Positions 7,877 to 17,310 are shown, counted from the first letter of the stretch. The stretch is DNA of 64,000 bases from Exobacillus caeni (GCF_005747095.1 NZ_SWLG01000004.1:62001-126000); one strand, 5' to 3'. The notes: generated from the letters alone by a model not told the origin. Made by a program: numbers and translations.

Positions 7877-8617
7877 ATGAAAAACTTGCTTGAAATAGAA
7901 GGACTTACAGGTGGATATAATCCCAATCGTCCGGTGCTTCACGACGTCTCGTTTAACGTAAACAGAGGCGAGATCGTGGGTTTGATCGGACTGAACGGGG
8001 CGGGGAAAAGTACGACGATCAAACATGTCCTTGGTTTACTCGAGCCAATGAAAGGCCAGGTGAAAATAGACGGAAAAGGATTCCATGAGAACAGGGAAGA
8101 TTACCGAAAGAATCTTGCGTTCATTCCGGAAACGCCGATGCTGTATGATGAGTTAACTTTATGGGAGCATATGCAAGTGACTGCGATGGCTTACGGAGTG
8201 AAAGAAGCGGACCTTGATAAAAGATCAGGCTTATTGTTAAAAGAATTTAGAATGGAGAAGATGAGAGATTGGTTCCCTTCCCAGTTTTCAAAAGGGATGC
8301 GCCAAAAGGTAATGATCATGTGTGCATTCTTAATTGAACCCCCTCTTTATATTGTGGATGAACCTTTTGTGGGATTAGACCCAATTGGGATTCAATCATT
8401 TTTAGAAATGATCGTTAACTTAAAAGAACAGGGCGCGGGAATCTTGATGTCTACCCATATCCTTTCAACTGCTGAGCGTTATTGTGACCGTTTTGTTATT
8501 TTGCATGATGGAAAAGTCGTCCTGGAAGGCACAATGAATGAAATGAGAAGCCGGATAAATAGGCCGGATGCTACGCTTGATGAAATCTATATTCTGGCAA
8601 CCAGAGGAGAAATATGA
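7877..8617 (+). CDS. ecsA: ABC transporter ATP-binding protein EcsA
   Basis: EcsA is the ATPase of the Ecs transporter, which in B. subtilis affects protein secretion, sporulation and intramembrane proteolysis by RasP; its true substrate is debated. The 246-residue protein has Walker A GLNGAGKST (about residue 38), signature FSKGMRQK, Walker B LYIVDEPFVGLDP and the H-loop STHIL. Length and the IPETPMLYDELTL segment match EcsA closely. ATG 7877 after GCGAGG is preferred over an upstream ATG at 7856. The stop overlaps the ecsB start by four bases. Confidence 0.95.
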   Translation: MKNLLEIEGLTGGYNPNRPVLHDVSFNVNRGEIVGLIGLNGAGKSTTIKHVLGLLEPMKGQVKIDGKGFHENREDYRKNLAFIPETPMLYDELTLWEHMQVTAMAYGVKEADLDKRSGLLLKEFRMEKMRDWFPSQFSKGMRQKVMIMCAFLIEPPLYIVDEPFVGLDPIGIQSFLEMIVNLKEQGAGILMSTHILSTAERYCDRFVILHDGKVVLEGTMNEMRSRINRPDATLDEIYILATRGEI

Positions 8618-9837
8618 TGACGGAAGAAAACACACTCTGGAAACAACGAGCCAGTACCTTCTGGAATGAAGCGGTGCGTTACTTGAGATTAATCGGAAAC
8701 AGCGGGCTGTTATTCGCAGTTATCTTTACGGTTATTTTTGGATCATATTATTACAGCAAGATCTTAAAAGCGCTACCTGAAAACTTTCCTGGCATTTTGC
8801 TGATGAGCGTTGTGCTTACGTTTTTCCTTGTCAAAAGCCCGATCCGTACTTTTTTAAAAGAAGCGGACCTGGTGTTTTTACTGCCGATGGAATATCGCAT
8901 GAATGCTTATTTTCGATATTCCCTGGTCTACAGCATTCTGTTTCAGGCGTTTATCATCGTATTGCTCATGGTTGTATTTGGGCCTTTATATCACGATCAG
9001 GTTGAAGGCGGATGGCTTTCTTATCCGGTTATTATCATCTTGTTGATTTTAGTAAAGGGCTGGAACTTATGGGGAAAATGGTCAGAAACGCACCTGCCTG
9101 ACTGGAATGCCCCATTCTGGTATGTGAGCATCAGAATAATGGCTTCCTTTGTGATGGTATACCTTTTGTTGAAACAGGCACCTATTCTGTATTTGTTGAT
9201 TCCTGGAATAGGAATGATTTTGTTGATGTATTTTTACTTTAACCCTGTTCAAAAAAACCACCCGCTGAAGTGGCAGCAACTCATTAAGATGGATCAGGAA
9301 CAAAGCATGAAGTTCTACCGTTTTGCAAATTTGTTTACAGATGTTCCGAAGCTTCAACAAAGTGTAAAGCCTCGTCCGGTTGTTTCAAAGGCACTAGAAG
9401 TAATGTTGAGGGGCAGTAGTTCTGTTCATGAGTTTCTTTATTGGAAGGCATTTGCAAGGGCCAACGATTATTGGGGAATCTATATTCGGTTAACTGTAGT
9501 AGGAATCGTTTTGATGCTTGTCATTCCCGGCTTGTACGGCATTTTGATAGGCCTTGGGCTTATTGTTTACTTAACGGGTGTACAGCTTTCCACGCTTAAG
9601 CTCCATTACTGGGGGAATATCTGGCTAAGGCTGTATCCTTTAAGAGAAGACACATCAAACGCTTTCTCAAAAGTAATCTTTTTGTTGCTTGCGATTCAAT
9701 CAGTAGTGCTTGCGATCACAAACTTGATTTCGCAAAAGGAACTGGTTACATCTTTCCTTGCACTTTTCATAGGTCTATTTATAAGTTATGTTTACGGGTT
9801 TTTACTGGTTAACAATAGAGAGAGAATGGAAGATTGA
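8614..9837 (+). CDS. ecsB: ABC transporter permease EcsB
   Basis: The 407-residue partner of EcsA has multiple membrane helices in two clusters (about residues 28-45, 58-75, 105-185 and 290-395) separated by a soluble segment around 210-280. Length and position equal B. subtilis EcsB. Translation is coupled to ecsA through an ATGA overlap. A second ATG three bases on is an equally possible start. Confidence 0.93.
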   Translation: MMTEENTLWKQRASTFWNEAVRYLRLIGNSGLLFAVIFTVIFGSYYYSKILKALPENFPGILLMSVVLTFFLVKSPIRTFLKEADLVFLLPMEYRMNAYFRYSLVYSILFQAFIIVLLMVVFGPLYHDQVEGGWLSYPVIIILLILVKGWNLWGKWSETHLPDWNAPFWYVSIRIMASFVMVYLLLKQAPILYLLIPGIGMILLMYFYFNPVQKNHPLKWQQLIKMDQEQSMKFYRFANLFTDVPKLQQSVKPRPVVSKALEVMLRGSSSVHEFLYWKAFARANDYWGIYIRLTVVGIVLMLVIPGLYGILIGLGLIVYLTGVQLSTLKLHYWGNIWLRLYPLREDTSNAFSKVIFLLLAIQSVVLAITNLISQKELVTSFLALFIGLFISYVYGFLLVNNRERMED

Positions 9838-9902
9838 AACCTTTTTCCCCTTCATTCGTTTAATAAGTATGAATGCCAATCTTATTGCGGAGGAAGAGGC
9901 AG

Positions 9903-10640
9903 ATGGATGCGTATATGGAAAAAGTGGATCGGGAACTGCTTGCCTGGAATAAAAAAATGACTAGAAAATCCCCCTTGTTAAACCGTTATGCGAAGGGAGT
10001 CCAATCAAGAGTAAATCAAATGATCCCGGAGCGGGTCCATCAATTTTTGACAACCAGCATAAAAAATATGGTGCAGGCTGCTATTATCGGATCGGCTTAT
10101 ACGACAAAACGACAGCCGATAGAAGGGATGCCACTAGAGGAGCGGGACCGGTTTGTCCTGGATAAAATAAACTACTATAAAAAATTGGCAATGGTTGAAG
10201 GAGCGGGTACAGGAGCCGGGGGAATTCTGCTGGGCATAGCTGATTTTCCCCTATTGTTAGGGATTAAAATGAAGTTTTTGTTTGATGTAGCAAGCGTTTA
10301 TGGCTTTAATGTAAAAGAGTTTAAAGAGAGGCTCTACATCCTTCATTTGTTTCAATTAACTTTCTCGAGGGACGAGAAGAGAATAGAAATATATCAAAAA
10401 GTGATGAAGTGGGAAGAAGAAGCTTACAAACTGCCATCAAAAGAAGATTACGAGCGGGATATCGATTGGAAGGCGTTTCAAATGGAATACCGGGACTACA
10501 TCGATCTTCCTAAAATGCTCCAGATGATCCCCGGTTTTGGAGCCCTGGTAGGAGCGTATGTGAACTACCATTTCCTTGATGCCCTTGGAGAAACAGCAAT
10601 GAATGCCTACCGAAGGAGAATAATTGAGCATCATAAATAA
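9903..10640 (+). CDS. ecsC: EcsC family protein
   Basis: The third ecs gene encodes 245 residues. The central segment with GAGTGAGGILLGIADFP (about residues 102-118) is the glycine-rich hydrophobic core of the EcsC family, whose function is unknown; in B. subtilis ecsC is dispensable for the ecsA phenotypes. The start is ATG 9903 behind GGAGGAAGAGG; an in-frame extension of ten codons upstream would bury that site. It follows ecsB by 65 bases and ends at a strong terminator. Confidence 0.92.
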   Translation: MDAYMEKVDRELLAWNKKMTRKSPLLNRYAKGVQSRVNQMIPERVHQFLTTSIKNMVQAAIIGSAYTTKRQPIEGMPLEERDRFVLDKINYYKKLAMVEGAGTGAGGILLGIADFPLLLGIKMKFLFDVASVYGFNVKEFKERLYILHLFQLTFSRDEKRIEIYQKVMKWEEEAYKLPSKEDYERDIDWKAFQMEYRDYIDLPKMLQMIPGFGALVGAYVNYHFLDALGETAMNAYRRRIIEHHK

Positions 10641-10647
10641 ACAGAAA

Positions 10648-10675
10648 AAAGCAACCCTCCCAGGGTTGCTTTCGT
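10648..10675. terminator. Bidirectional terminator after ecsC
   Basis: AAAGCAACCCT pairs with AGGGTTGCTTT across three bases between convergent ecsC and the ferritin-like gene; an outer AAACAGA/TCTGTTT pair extends it. Confidence 0.88.
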
Positions 10676-10679
10676 CTGT

Positions 10680-11114
10680 TTATTGAAATCTCGGATCGCT
10701 TAGAATGCGCGCGGTTTCTTCCATATGTCCTGTTTCATCTGTGATCATATCTTCAATGGTTACTACCAGCTCAGTTAAACCAAGCTCATCAGCCTGTTTC
10801 TTACGCTTTTCATAACGTTCAATCGTGTCTTTTTCAGCTCGGTGTACTTCTTCGAGCATCTCCTTAACATCAGTAAGCTGTTTTACTTCAGCTGGAGCAG
10901 TCGTAGGTGTCCCGCCAAGTGTCTTAATTTTCTCAGCCAGATACAGAGCATGCCCCTGTTCGTCTGCGATTTCACTTTCGAAAAACGGCTTTAATGTCTG
11001 GCGATACAATCCAGATACGACTGCAGCATAATTTGTGTACATGATTGTGGCCGCATACTCATTTGCAAGGTCTTCGTTCAAACCATCGATAAGTTCTTTC
11101 ATATTTTGTTCCAT
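10680..11114 (-). CDS. Ferritin-like domain protein (di-iron four-helix bundle)
   Basis: The 144-residue helical protein belongs to the ferritin-like superfamily and resembles bacterioferritin or YciF-type proteins. Candidate iron ligands appear in the order expected for a four-helix bundle: Glu19 (ANEYAA), Glu52 and His55 (DEQGH), Glu94, and Glu127 with His130 (DETGH). A role in iron storage or oxidative stress is the family expectation. The ribosome site GGAAAGGA lies somewhat far from the ATG. Confidence 0.75.
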   Translation of the reverse strand: MEQNMKELIDGLNEDLANEYAATIMYTNYAAVVSGLYRQTLKPFFESEIADEQGHALYLAEKIKTLGGTPTTAPAEVKQLTDVKEMLEEVHRAEKDTIERYEKRKKQADELGLTELVVTIEDMITDETGHMEETARILSDPRFQ

Positions 11115-11274
11115 TAAGGAAAACCGTCCTTTCCTACTAAATTTATTTTTCTACACAACAAATCATTTCCCTTTTCACTGAATCGTAAACCGTCCAAATG
11201 TAATTGTATATGTTTATGGGACAGAAAAAGGGGAATGAAAAATGTGGAAACCATTTTAAGGAGGTTGAAAGGGA

Positions 11275-11787
11275 ATGAGCAAAATTGCAGTTTTATTAAC
11301 AGATATGTTTGAAGATGTAGAATATACTGATCCAGCAAAGCAATTTAAAGAAGAGGGTCATGATCTAACAGTTATAAGTGATAAAGCAAATAAAGAAATA
11401 AAAGGGAAACAGGGACAGGCAACAGTTACTTCTGATAAAGCAATTGATGAAGTGAAACCAGAAGAATTTGATGCTGTATTTATCCCTGGCGGATTTTCTC
11501 CAGACCAGCTTCGGGCAGACGATAGGTTCGTTTCTTTCGTAAAAGAAAGTGATTATTTAAATAAAAAAATGCTTGTTATTTGCCACGGACCGCAGCTGCT
11601 TATAACAGCAGGGGTATTACCGGGCAGAAGAATAACGGGATATAAATCGATTCAACGTGACCTGGAATACACCGGGGCAGTAGTTTTTGACAGGGAAGTG
11701 GTCTCCTGTAGAGATCAGTTAATAAGCAGCCGTAACCCTGATGATATACCTGCATTCATTAAAAAGTCCTTAAGCGTTTTAAAATAA
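11275..11787 (+). CDS. DJ-1/PfpI family protein (YfkM/YraA type)
   Basis: This 170-residue cytoplasmic protein has the DJ-1/PfpI fold. The nucleophile elbow reads VICHGPQLL, giving Cys103-His104, and the acidic partner region is EDVEY near residue 13. B. subtilis homologues YfkM and YraA are general-stress proteins linked to protein or nucleotide deglycation. AAGGAGGTTG precedes the ATG. The DUF3243 gene follows after 14 bases, so the two are probably co-transcribed. Confidence 0.85.
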   Translation: MSKIAVLLTDMFEDVEYTDPAKQFKEEGHDLTVISDKANKEIKGKQGQATVTSDKAIDEVKPEEFDAVFIPGGFSPDQLRADDRFVSFVKESDYLNKKMLVICHGPQLLITAGVLPGRRITGYKSIQRDLEYTGAVVFDREVVSCRDQLISSRNPDDIPAFIKKSLSVLK

Positions 11788-11801
11788 AGGAGGAAAACTT
11801 T

Positions 11802-12149
11802 ATGAACGAGGAGAAGCATTTAATCAATAAAGAAAAAGGGATAAAAGAAAATAAAGTGGATGATACAATCGATCGGATGAGTGATGAACGAAAGAATGAG
11901 ATCCTGGAAAATTTTCAAGCTTTTAAGAAGTATCTAAGCGAAAAAGTGGAAGTTGGCGAAAAGCTTGGGCTTGATGAAGAGAAACTTGCTAAAGTGGCAG
12001 AAAAAGTAGCTGACTATCTTGCAGCAAACGAAGAACCGAAGAACAGAGAAGAAAAACTTTTGCAGGAACTCTGGAATGCTGGTAATGCTGAGCAGCAGCA
12101 CCAGCTTGCGCATCTCCTCGTTCGAATGGCATTAAATGAAGAAAAGTAA
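11802..12149 (+). CDS. DUF3243 family protein
   Basis: A 115-residue charged helical protein. Its second half (FQAFKKYLSEKV followed by VADYLAANEEP and REEKLLQELW) is characteristic of the DUF3243 (YmfJ-like) family of small Bacillus proteins without known function. The first 30 residues are a poorly conserved extension. AAGGAGG precedes the start, 14 bases after the DJ-1-like gene, and a terminator follows. Confidence 0.8.
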   Translation: MNEEKHLINKEKGIKENKVDDTIDRMSDERKNEILENFQAFKKYLSEKVEVGEKLGLDEEKLAKVAEKVADYLAANEEPKNREEKLLQELWNAGNAEQQHQLAHLLVRMALNEEK

Positions 12150-12168
12150 TGAAGAAAAGTAGGGATGA

Positions 12169-12192
12169 AAGCCGCTAATTCAGCGGCTTTTT
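12169..12192. terminator. Terminator after DUF3243 gene
   Basis: AAGCCGCT / AGCGGCTT with a five-base loop followed by T bases; it sits between convergent genes. Confidence 0.85.
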
Positions 12193-12209
12193 ATGATTTC
12201 ATCATCTTC

Positions 12210-13100
12210 TTATTCAGGGAAATCACCAACAATAAAGGTTAAGTATGAAGGTGCAATATTAACTGAAGAAGGAGTAACATATTCTCGTTCACCGTCACAA
12301 TCTATTGATTGTTCAGGTATACAGTCGATTGATAGGGACTTTGCCTGAAAATAAATAATATCTTTGCATTCAGGTGCCTTCTTGCTTACTTTTGAGTGAA
12401 GCATGGTAAGGAATGTTTCTAGAGAAGCTTCTTTTAAGATGAAAACATCCAACATGCCGTCCTGCAAACTGATTTTCGGGAAAAACGCCCTTACTCCACC
12501 TGTAAAAGGACCGTTGCCAACGAGCATCATCACGGCTTCGCCTTCATATGAATTTTCTTCCGATTCAACTTTTAATTGAAAGGATTCCTTGTTGTTTATC
12601 GTTTGTACTGTACTGATATAGTAGGAAAGCCTGCCGAGAAGGTCCTTAGTATCCGGGTTTATATTTTCAGAGACCCTGGTGATCATGCCGATGCCCCAGA
12701 AATTTAAAAAATATTGTTGGTCTGTTTGTCCAACATCAATAATCTCTTCTCTTCCATCCGCGATTTGCTTCGCAGCTTCCAGAGGATCTTGTGACATTCC
12801 TATCGCCCTTGAAAAATCATTGCATGTTCCGCCTGGTATTATGGAAAATACCGGTCTTGTATCATGTTTGCAAAGTTCATTGATCAATTCGTAGATTGTT
12901 CCGTCTCCTCCTGCTCCTATAATAACATCAACTTCTGAAATGAGTTTTCTTACAAGGGCTGCTCCGTCACCGGTCCGGGCAGTGCGGTAGATGGTTACGG
13001 ATGAATAGGCAGAAAGCAGTATTTGTTGGATTACATCAATATATTCTGTGAGCTTTTTATTTCCTGCATGTGGATTAAATATAATAGCTGTTTTTTTCAC
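12210..13100 (-). CDS. Diacylglycerol/lipid kinase family protein
   Basis: The 296-residue product carries the DAGK catalytic domain: IFNPHAG at the N terminus, the nucleotide loop GAGGDGTIYE (about residue 62) and PGGTCNDFSR (about residue 88), which has Cys where most members have Ser or Thr. Such soluble enzymes (YegS, BmrU, DgkB, YtlR) phosphorylate lipids. The essential DgkB is not clearly indicated, and the sequence seems closer to the accessory YtlR/BmrU group, so the substrate is open. It stands alone, with terminators on both sides. Confidence 0.82.
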   Translation of the reverse strand: MKKTAIIFNPHAGNKKLTEYIDVIQQILLSAYSSVTIYRTARTGDGAALVRKLISEVDVIIGAGGDGTIYELINELCKHDTRPVFSIIPGGTCNDFSRAIGMSQDPLEAAKQIADGREEIIDVGQTDQQYFLNFWGIGMITRVSENINPDTKDLLGRLSYYISTVQTINNKESFQLKVESEENSYEGEAVMMLVGNGPFTGGVRAFFPKISLQDGMLDVFILKEASLETFLTMLHSKVSKKAPECKDIIYFQAKSLSIDCIPEQSIDCDGEREYVTPSSVNIAPSYLTFIVGDFPE

Positions 13101-13227
13101 CCGGATTTCTCCTTTCTTATCTTTTTTTATTTTCCCCGTTTGCTGTAACCATACACTTTTTTATTTGTTTTTTTATTTGCAATAGAAGGTGAGAGTTTCT
13201 ATCGGCTAAAGTAAGTAAAATGAAAAC

Positions 13228-13271
13228 AGGATTGGCTTGACGGTAGGGAAAGTCCGCCTTCAGCCAATCCT
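13228..13271. terminator. Hairpin terminator downstream of the permease gene
   Basis: AGGATTGGCT (13228-13237) and AGCCAATCCT (13262-13271) are exact complements with a 24-base loop; T-rich tracts flank both sides. Confidence 0.75.
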
Positions 13272-13290
13272 GGTCCTTTTTTATTTCTGT

Positions 13291-14685
13291 TTAGAGCAAA
13301 AACATCGCAAAAATAGTCGTTACAATTAACCCGATCGTGACAGGCAAGAGATTTCTTCTTGCAAGTTCAAAGGGATCGACTCCACAGATTGCAGCTGCTG
13401 GAATCAGTGCCCATGGAACGAGTGTCCCTCCTCCAACCCATATTGCTGCAAGCTGTCCAAGGGCAGTTAAGGTTGCGAGGCCTGTGCCTATGGCAGTTGC
13501 GAACAATTTCGCAATTGAGCCTGCGAGTGATATGCCGGAGAACCCGGATCCGTCCAGTCCTGTTACTGCACCAACCAGGGTCAAGGTAACCGCGCTGATT
13601 TCTTTGTTTAGCGGCACTACCTGAGAAAGGCCGACACCAAGATCGTTTACGATTCCAAGCGAACCTTTTGGAAGAACCTCTCCGAATACGCTTGTAAACC
13701 CGGAATCACCGAGATAGAAGAAGGCTGCGATCGGGATAACAGGACCAAATATTTTAAAGCCAAATTGAAAACCTTCTATTAAATAGGAGGTGGTTTTCTC
13801 CATCCCCTTGCTTCCGTAACCCATCATGGCGGTTAGCACTAAAATAAAGATTGACGTGCCACCGATTAAGGCGGTTGCATCTCCCCCCTGAAGGTTTAAG
13901 AAGAACATTGCTGCTACATCAATCGCAAACAGAAGCGGAATAAGAAGGGCAAGGAAAACTTTTGAACGCCTTGAAAGTAAGCGAGGATTGTGTTCTTTGT
14001 CAGTAGCTTCAGATACGTCCACTTTCCCGGCAGTTAAAATACCTTTTTTCATATCACGCTTTAAAAACCAGAAGGCGATAACGGTGGTAACGATACCCAT
14101 AACAATGACAAGAGGAACGCTTGCTTTCATCACTTCAGAAACAGCGAGGCCAGCAGCATCCCCGGTTAATTTGGGGGCGCCTTGAATAATATAATCGCCG
14201 GATAGGGCGATCCCGTGCCCAAAAAGATTCATTGCCATTGCGACTCCTAAAGCTGGCAACCCGGCTCTAATGGCAACAGGGAGAAGAACTGCGCCCATTA
14301 AAGCTACAGCAGGTGATGGCCAGAAGAATAATGATATTACCATCATCAAGAGCCCGATTGTCCAAAAGGCGAGACCTGGAGACCGTATTAGCCTTGTGAA
14401 CGGACTTACCATGACATCATTTATTCCGGTCCTTGTAAGGATTTTACTCATGGAGACGATAATAGAAATGACCAGAATAATACTTAGAAGTTCTTTTATC
14501 GCGTAAATAAAGCTATTAAATATCCCGCTGACACTTCCGCTTAATGAATGGGTTGCAAGCAAACTTAAAATGAAAATACCGATGATACATACTAATGTGG
14601 TATCTCTTCGAAACAACATCACACCTATGATCAGAACGATAAAAAGCAGGTAGACAAAGTGTATTGCAGTCAACTCAATGCCCAT
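13291..14685 (-). CDS. Multi-helix permease (GntP/ion-transporter-like)
   Basis: A 464-residue inner-membrane protein with 11-13 hydrophobic helices. The arrangement, with paired conserved Gly/Pro-rich re-entrant segments (around SPAVALMGAVLLP and GAVTGLDGSGFSG), resembles secondary transporters of organic acids such as the GntP and related ion-transporter families. I cannot name a substrate. The start is ATG 14685 behind GGAGGG; a 17-codon upstream extension lacks a ribosome site. No metabolic genes flank it that would hint at a substrate. Confidence 0.65.
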   Translation of the reverse strand: MGIELTAIHFVYLLFIVLIIGVMLFRRDTTLVCIIGIFILSLLATHSLSGSVSGIFNSFIYAIKELLSIILVISIIVSMSKILTRTGINDVMVSPFTRLIRSPGLAFWTIGLLMMVISLFFWPSPAVALMGAVLLPVAIRAGLPALGVAMAMNLFGHGIALSGDYIIQGAPKLTGDAAGLAVSEVMKASVPLVIVMGIVTTVIAFWFLKRDMKKGILTAGKVDVSEATDKEHNPRLLSRRSKVFLALLIPLLFAIDVAAMFFLNLQGGDATALIGGTSIFILVLTAMMGYGSKGMEKTTSYLIEGFQFGFKIFGPVIPIAAFFYLGDSGFTSVFGEVLPKGSLGIVNDLGVGLSQVVPLNKEISAVTLTLVGAVTGLDGSGFSGISLAGSIAKLFATAIGTGLATLTALGQLAAIWVGGGTLVPWALIPAAAICGVDPFELARRNLLPVTIGLIVTTIFAMFLL

Positions 14686-14796
14686 GTGAATCCCTCCATT
14701 TATTTTGGGCGTCTGTAAGTAATACAGAATATGCATGGAAGGATTTTTGGTGAGGTAGCCAGGGATGAAGTTTTTGATGAGGATGGGGGAGCAAAA

Positions 14797-14824
14797 AGAA
14801 AAGCCCCCTCAGGAGCCTTTTCTC
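14797..14824 (-). terminator. Terminator after FNT gene
   Basis: On the minus strand AGAAAAGGCTCC pairs with GGGGCTTTTCT and runs into TTTTT. Confidence 0.75.
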
Positions 14825-14826
14825 TG

Positions 14827-15708
14827 TTATTCCGCTTCTTCTTTCGGAACATTGTTTTTATTTATCTCTTCCTTATAGGCATAAGAGAAAGTCAGTGCCA
14901 CAAGAAGTCCGCCTCCAAAGAGGTTTCCGATACTTGCTGGGAGCAGGTTATATATTAAGAACTCGGACCAAGTATATTCAGCACCAGCCACTAAAGCTGT
15001 ACTGAAGTATCCCATGTTCGCGACACTGTGTTGAAAGTTCCCTGCTACAAATATAATGACTGGAAGCGCGGTACCTAATACTTTTCCGGTTAAATCCCTT
15101 GCTGCAGTTGCCAGAAAAGCGGCCATTCCGATCAACCAGTTCGCAACGATACCTGATAGTAAGATTTGAAACCAACCTATCGTCCCATTTTCCATAAATT
15201 GCATCTTGTGTCTGATAAACACATTTAACTCCTGGAAAAATTCAGGTGAAAGGGAGCCAGAAGCGACAACGAGAAAAGCGACAGCAAGTGCCCCCAGAAC
15301 GTTGCCAACATAACATGCTCCCCAGAACTGAAGTATTCCACGGGGTATCCAAAACTTCTTTTGAAGAAGATAAGCTGGCAACAAAACGTTTACTTCTGTA
15401 AAAAGAATGGCGCCTGATATAAATACGATTGCATACCCGCTTGCAAAGCCTATTCCTGCAAGCAGGTTATGTACCCCTGTTGAAGAAACTCCCATTGATA
15501 AAAGTACTGACAAGATCGCACCGAACGCAACAAAGGCTCCTGCATTGATGGACAGGATGAACTGCCTTGGCATCGGACGGTTAACGTGTGATTCTCCTTT
15601 CACAATAAATGACTCCACGATTTGAGCAGGAAGGAAAAATTTTCTTTCTGGATAGTTTGCTTTTTGTTTTTGATTATTGCTGCTTTTATTACGAAACGTA
15701 TTTTTCAT
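14827..15708 (-). CDS. Formate/nitrite transporter family protein
   Basis: The 293-residue protein has a 30-residue basic N terminus and six membrane helices. Family landmarks are visible: SGAILFTEVNVLL in the second helix region and VAGNFQHSVANM (about residue 220), the helix bearing the conserved pore His of FNT channels. FNT proteins are pentameric channels for formate, nitrite or hydrosulfide. The B. subtilis paralogue is YrhG. No formate or nitrite metabolic gene is adjacent, so the substrate is unassigned. Confidence 0.87.
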   Translation of the reverse strand: MKNTFRNKSSNNQKQKANYPERKFFLPAQIVESFIVKGESHVNRPMPRQFILSINAGAFVAFGAILSVLLSMGVSSTGVHNLLAGIGFASGYAIVFISGAILFTEVNVLLPAYLLQKKFWIPRGILQFWGACYVGNVLGALAVAFLVVASGSLSPEFFQELNVFIRHKMQFMENGTIGWFQILLSGIVANWLIGMAAFLATAARDLTGKVLGTALPVIIFVAGNFQHSVANMGYFSTALVAGAEYTWSEFLIYNLLPASIGNLFGGGLLVALTFSYAYKEEINKNNVPKEEAE

Positions 15709-15930
15709 GCTTTTTTCTCCTCGGATTGTTTATAAGCTTATTCCCCTCTGGTGAATCTGTAAACAAAATGATATTCCAAACCGTTCCAAAATTCTCTTCA
15801 AAGGGAAATCCACTGAAAAACGCATAATCTAAGAGAAGAACAACAATGCTGTCTATTTGTTCTATTTCCTGGGAAATCGCCGAGGATTATGTCACTTTAA
15901 AAAAATCCAATTAAAAAGATGTCAGAAATA

Positions 15931-15955
15931 AAGGAGGCGCGTATGGCGCCTCCTT
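15931..15955 (-). terminator. Terminator after PRC-barrel gene
   Basis: AAGGAGGCGC / GCGCCTCCTT exact stem with five-base loop; TTTATTT follows on the minus strand. The remaining 15709-15930 gap holds the FNT upstream region and no gene. Confidence 0.8.
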
Positions 15956-15966
15956 AACTTGTTCGA

Positions 15967-16737
15967 TTAAATTTCCCAATATTTTTGTTTGCCATAATGC
16001 TCATGTACATCTTCTTCAAAACGGCGTGATAACGGCTGGTTTGGATTGTATTCAGGGCCATTTTTGATCGTTTCTTCATCAAGATCCACCTTTATGACTC
16101 TTTGATCCCAGTTGATATCTGTGATCCATTCTGGCGAAACTAGCACTTTCTTGCCAAACCACCAATTCTTCGTGTCGATAACAAGATAGCGGATCTTCCA
16201 TGATTCATCATCAATAATGAAGTCATCGACATGGCCGAACTCATCATCGGTTGCTTCAATATGATACTCCGAAACCTCTTTCGTACTTCGAAGGTGTGTA
16301 TCCTGGCGTTCACGAATCTCTTCCTCTTCATCTGGAGAACGCTCGTCCCTGTCGAATGCTTCTGCAGCAGGTGCTGGCCTTGGATAAGCCGTAGCGCCCC
16401 ATAATCCTGTGCCCGCCCAGTAATATGGCCAGCCATAGTAATTATTTAATTCGCCTTCATGCTGGCGGGAAACGGGCTGCTCTGTATCGATTTCAGGGCT
16501 GTTTTTTACCTGGTCTGTTGAAAGATCAACATGTAGCTTTTGTTCTTCCCTTCGAATCTTTTCGATTGAATAAGGGGAAATAAGTACTTTCTTTCCAGGA
16601 AGCCACTTGTGAGTATCGATCACAGCATATCTGACAGTCCAATCCTTATCATCAAAATAAAATTCTTTTGCCTCTCCAAGTTCATCGTCCGTTGTGTCGA
16701 TAGAAAAACCGTGAAGCTCTTTTTCGCTCAGTAGCAT
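15967..16737 (-). CDS. Tandem PRC-barrel domain protein
   Basis: The 256-residue soluble protein is an internal duplication. Repeat one (about residues 4-95) and repeat two (about 150-245) both contain a TDDE(L/F)G segment, then a stretch of the form DD-x-W-x-(V/I)-RY-x-VIDT, then a W-x-x-GKKVL(I/V)SP segment, and both end in a (Q)P(V/L)SR motif. These are PRC-barrel domains, small beta barrels found in stress and photosynthetic proteins. An acidic Pro/Ala-rich linker joins them. The function in Bacillus is unknown. Confidence 0.82.
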   Translation of the reverse strand: MLLSEKELHGFSIDTTDDELGEAKEFYFDDKDWTVRYAVIDTHKWLPGKKVLISPYSIEKIRREEQKLHVDLSTDQVKNSPEIDTEQPVSRQHEGELNNYYGWPYYWAGTGLWGATAYPRPAPAAEAFDRDERSPDEEEEIRERQDTHLRSTKEVSEYHIEATDDEFGHVDDFIIDDESWKIRYLVIDTKNWWFGKKVLVSPEWITDINWDQRVIKVDLDEETIKNGPEYNPNQPLSRRFEEDVHEHYGKQKYWEI

Positions 16738-16797
16738 TTAATATAGCCTCCTTTTTCTAAGAGAAGTTATTTAGTATGTTCCCGTGCTAATTTGCTG

Positions 16798-17310
16798 CTA
16801 AACTTCCTCGTCATCACTGATAAAATAGGTTCTGATATATGGTTTCCCTGAAAACACAGTGGAAGGGAGTCCATTCGATGTATTTCTGTTTTTGTGTGCT
16901 TCTTTATAGGAGTCTGACTCTTGCCAGTTCTCAAAGTCTTTCTTTTTTTTCCAGAGAGTGAGAACAACATAGGTATCGTCGTCTTTTGGCCTGAGTATGC
17001 GAATTCCTTTGCAGCCGGGTTCCTTTTCAACCAGACCGGCTCTTTCTTTGAAACGGCTTTCAAACACTGCTCGTTCGTCGCGCTGTACCGGTATGTTGTT
17101 CATTACCGCAAAACCGGCATCCTCATAGCCACCAGCTGCGTCGATCACTTCAAAGGCTTTGCCGGTGCTGAAGAAGCTCTTCGCTTCGGTTTCATGTAAA
17201 AGGACCGAACTGCCGCTGCTAAACAGAAGGAAAAGTTTTTTCAGGTCGGAATGTTGTTCTTTCATCTTTTGTAAATAAGCACCTGTTCCAAAAGCTAAAT
17301 AAACGTTCAT
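16798..17310 (-). CDS. hmoB: Heme-degrading monooxygenase HmoB
   Basis: HmoB opens the heme ring to release iron. The 170-residue protein has an N-terminal extension of about 65 residues followed by an ABM (antibiotic-biosynthesis-monooxygenase) domain from about residue 66, including Asn71-Asn72, the helix around FKERAGLVEKEPGC, and the strand-helix YVVLTLWKKKKDFENWQESDSYKEAH. The layout and length match B. subtilis YhgC/HmoB, whose gene also neighbours pbpF and the hem genes. A role in heme turnover fits the nearby hemE and hemH. Confidence 0.88.
   Translation of the reverse strand: MNVYLAFGTGAYLQKMKEQHSDLKKLFLLFSSGSSVLLHETEAKSFFSTGKAFEVIDAAGGYEDAGFAVMNNIPVQRDERAVFESRFKERAGLVEKEPGCKGIRILRPKDDDTYVVLTLWKKKKDFENWQESDSYKEAHKNRNTSNGLPSTVFSGKPYIRTYFISDDEEV

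Noticed and set aside
9851-9876. TTCATTC...GAATG half-sites upstream of ecsC as a FadR box
   Set aside because: The spacing is far from the TGAATGA-N4-TCATTCA pattern and lies inside an operon.
14731-14958. 75-codon plus-strand frame opposite the FNT gene end
   Set aside because: It overlaps the minus-strand terminator and the FNT coding region and has no ribosome site.
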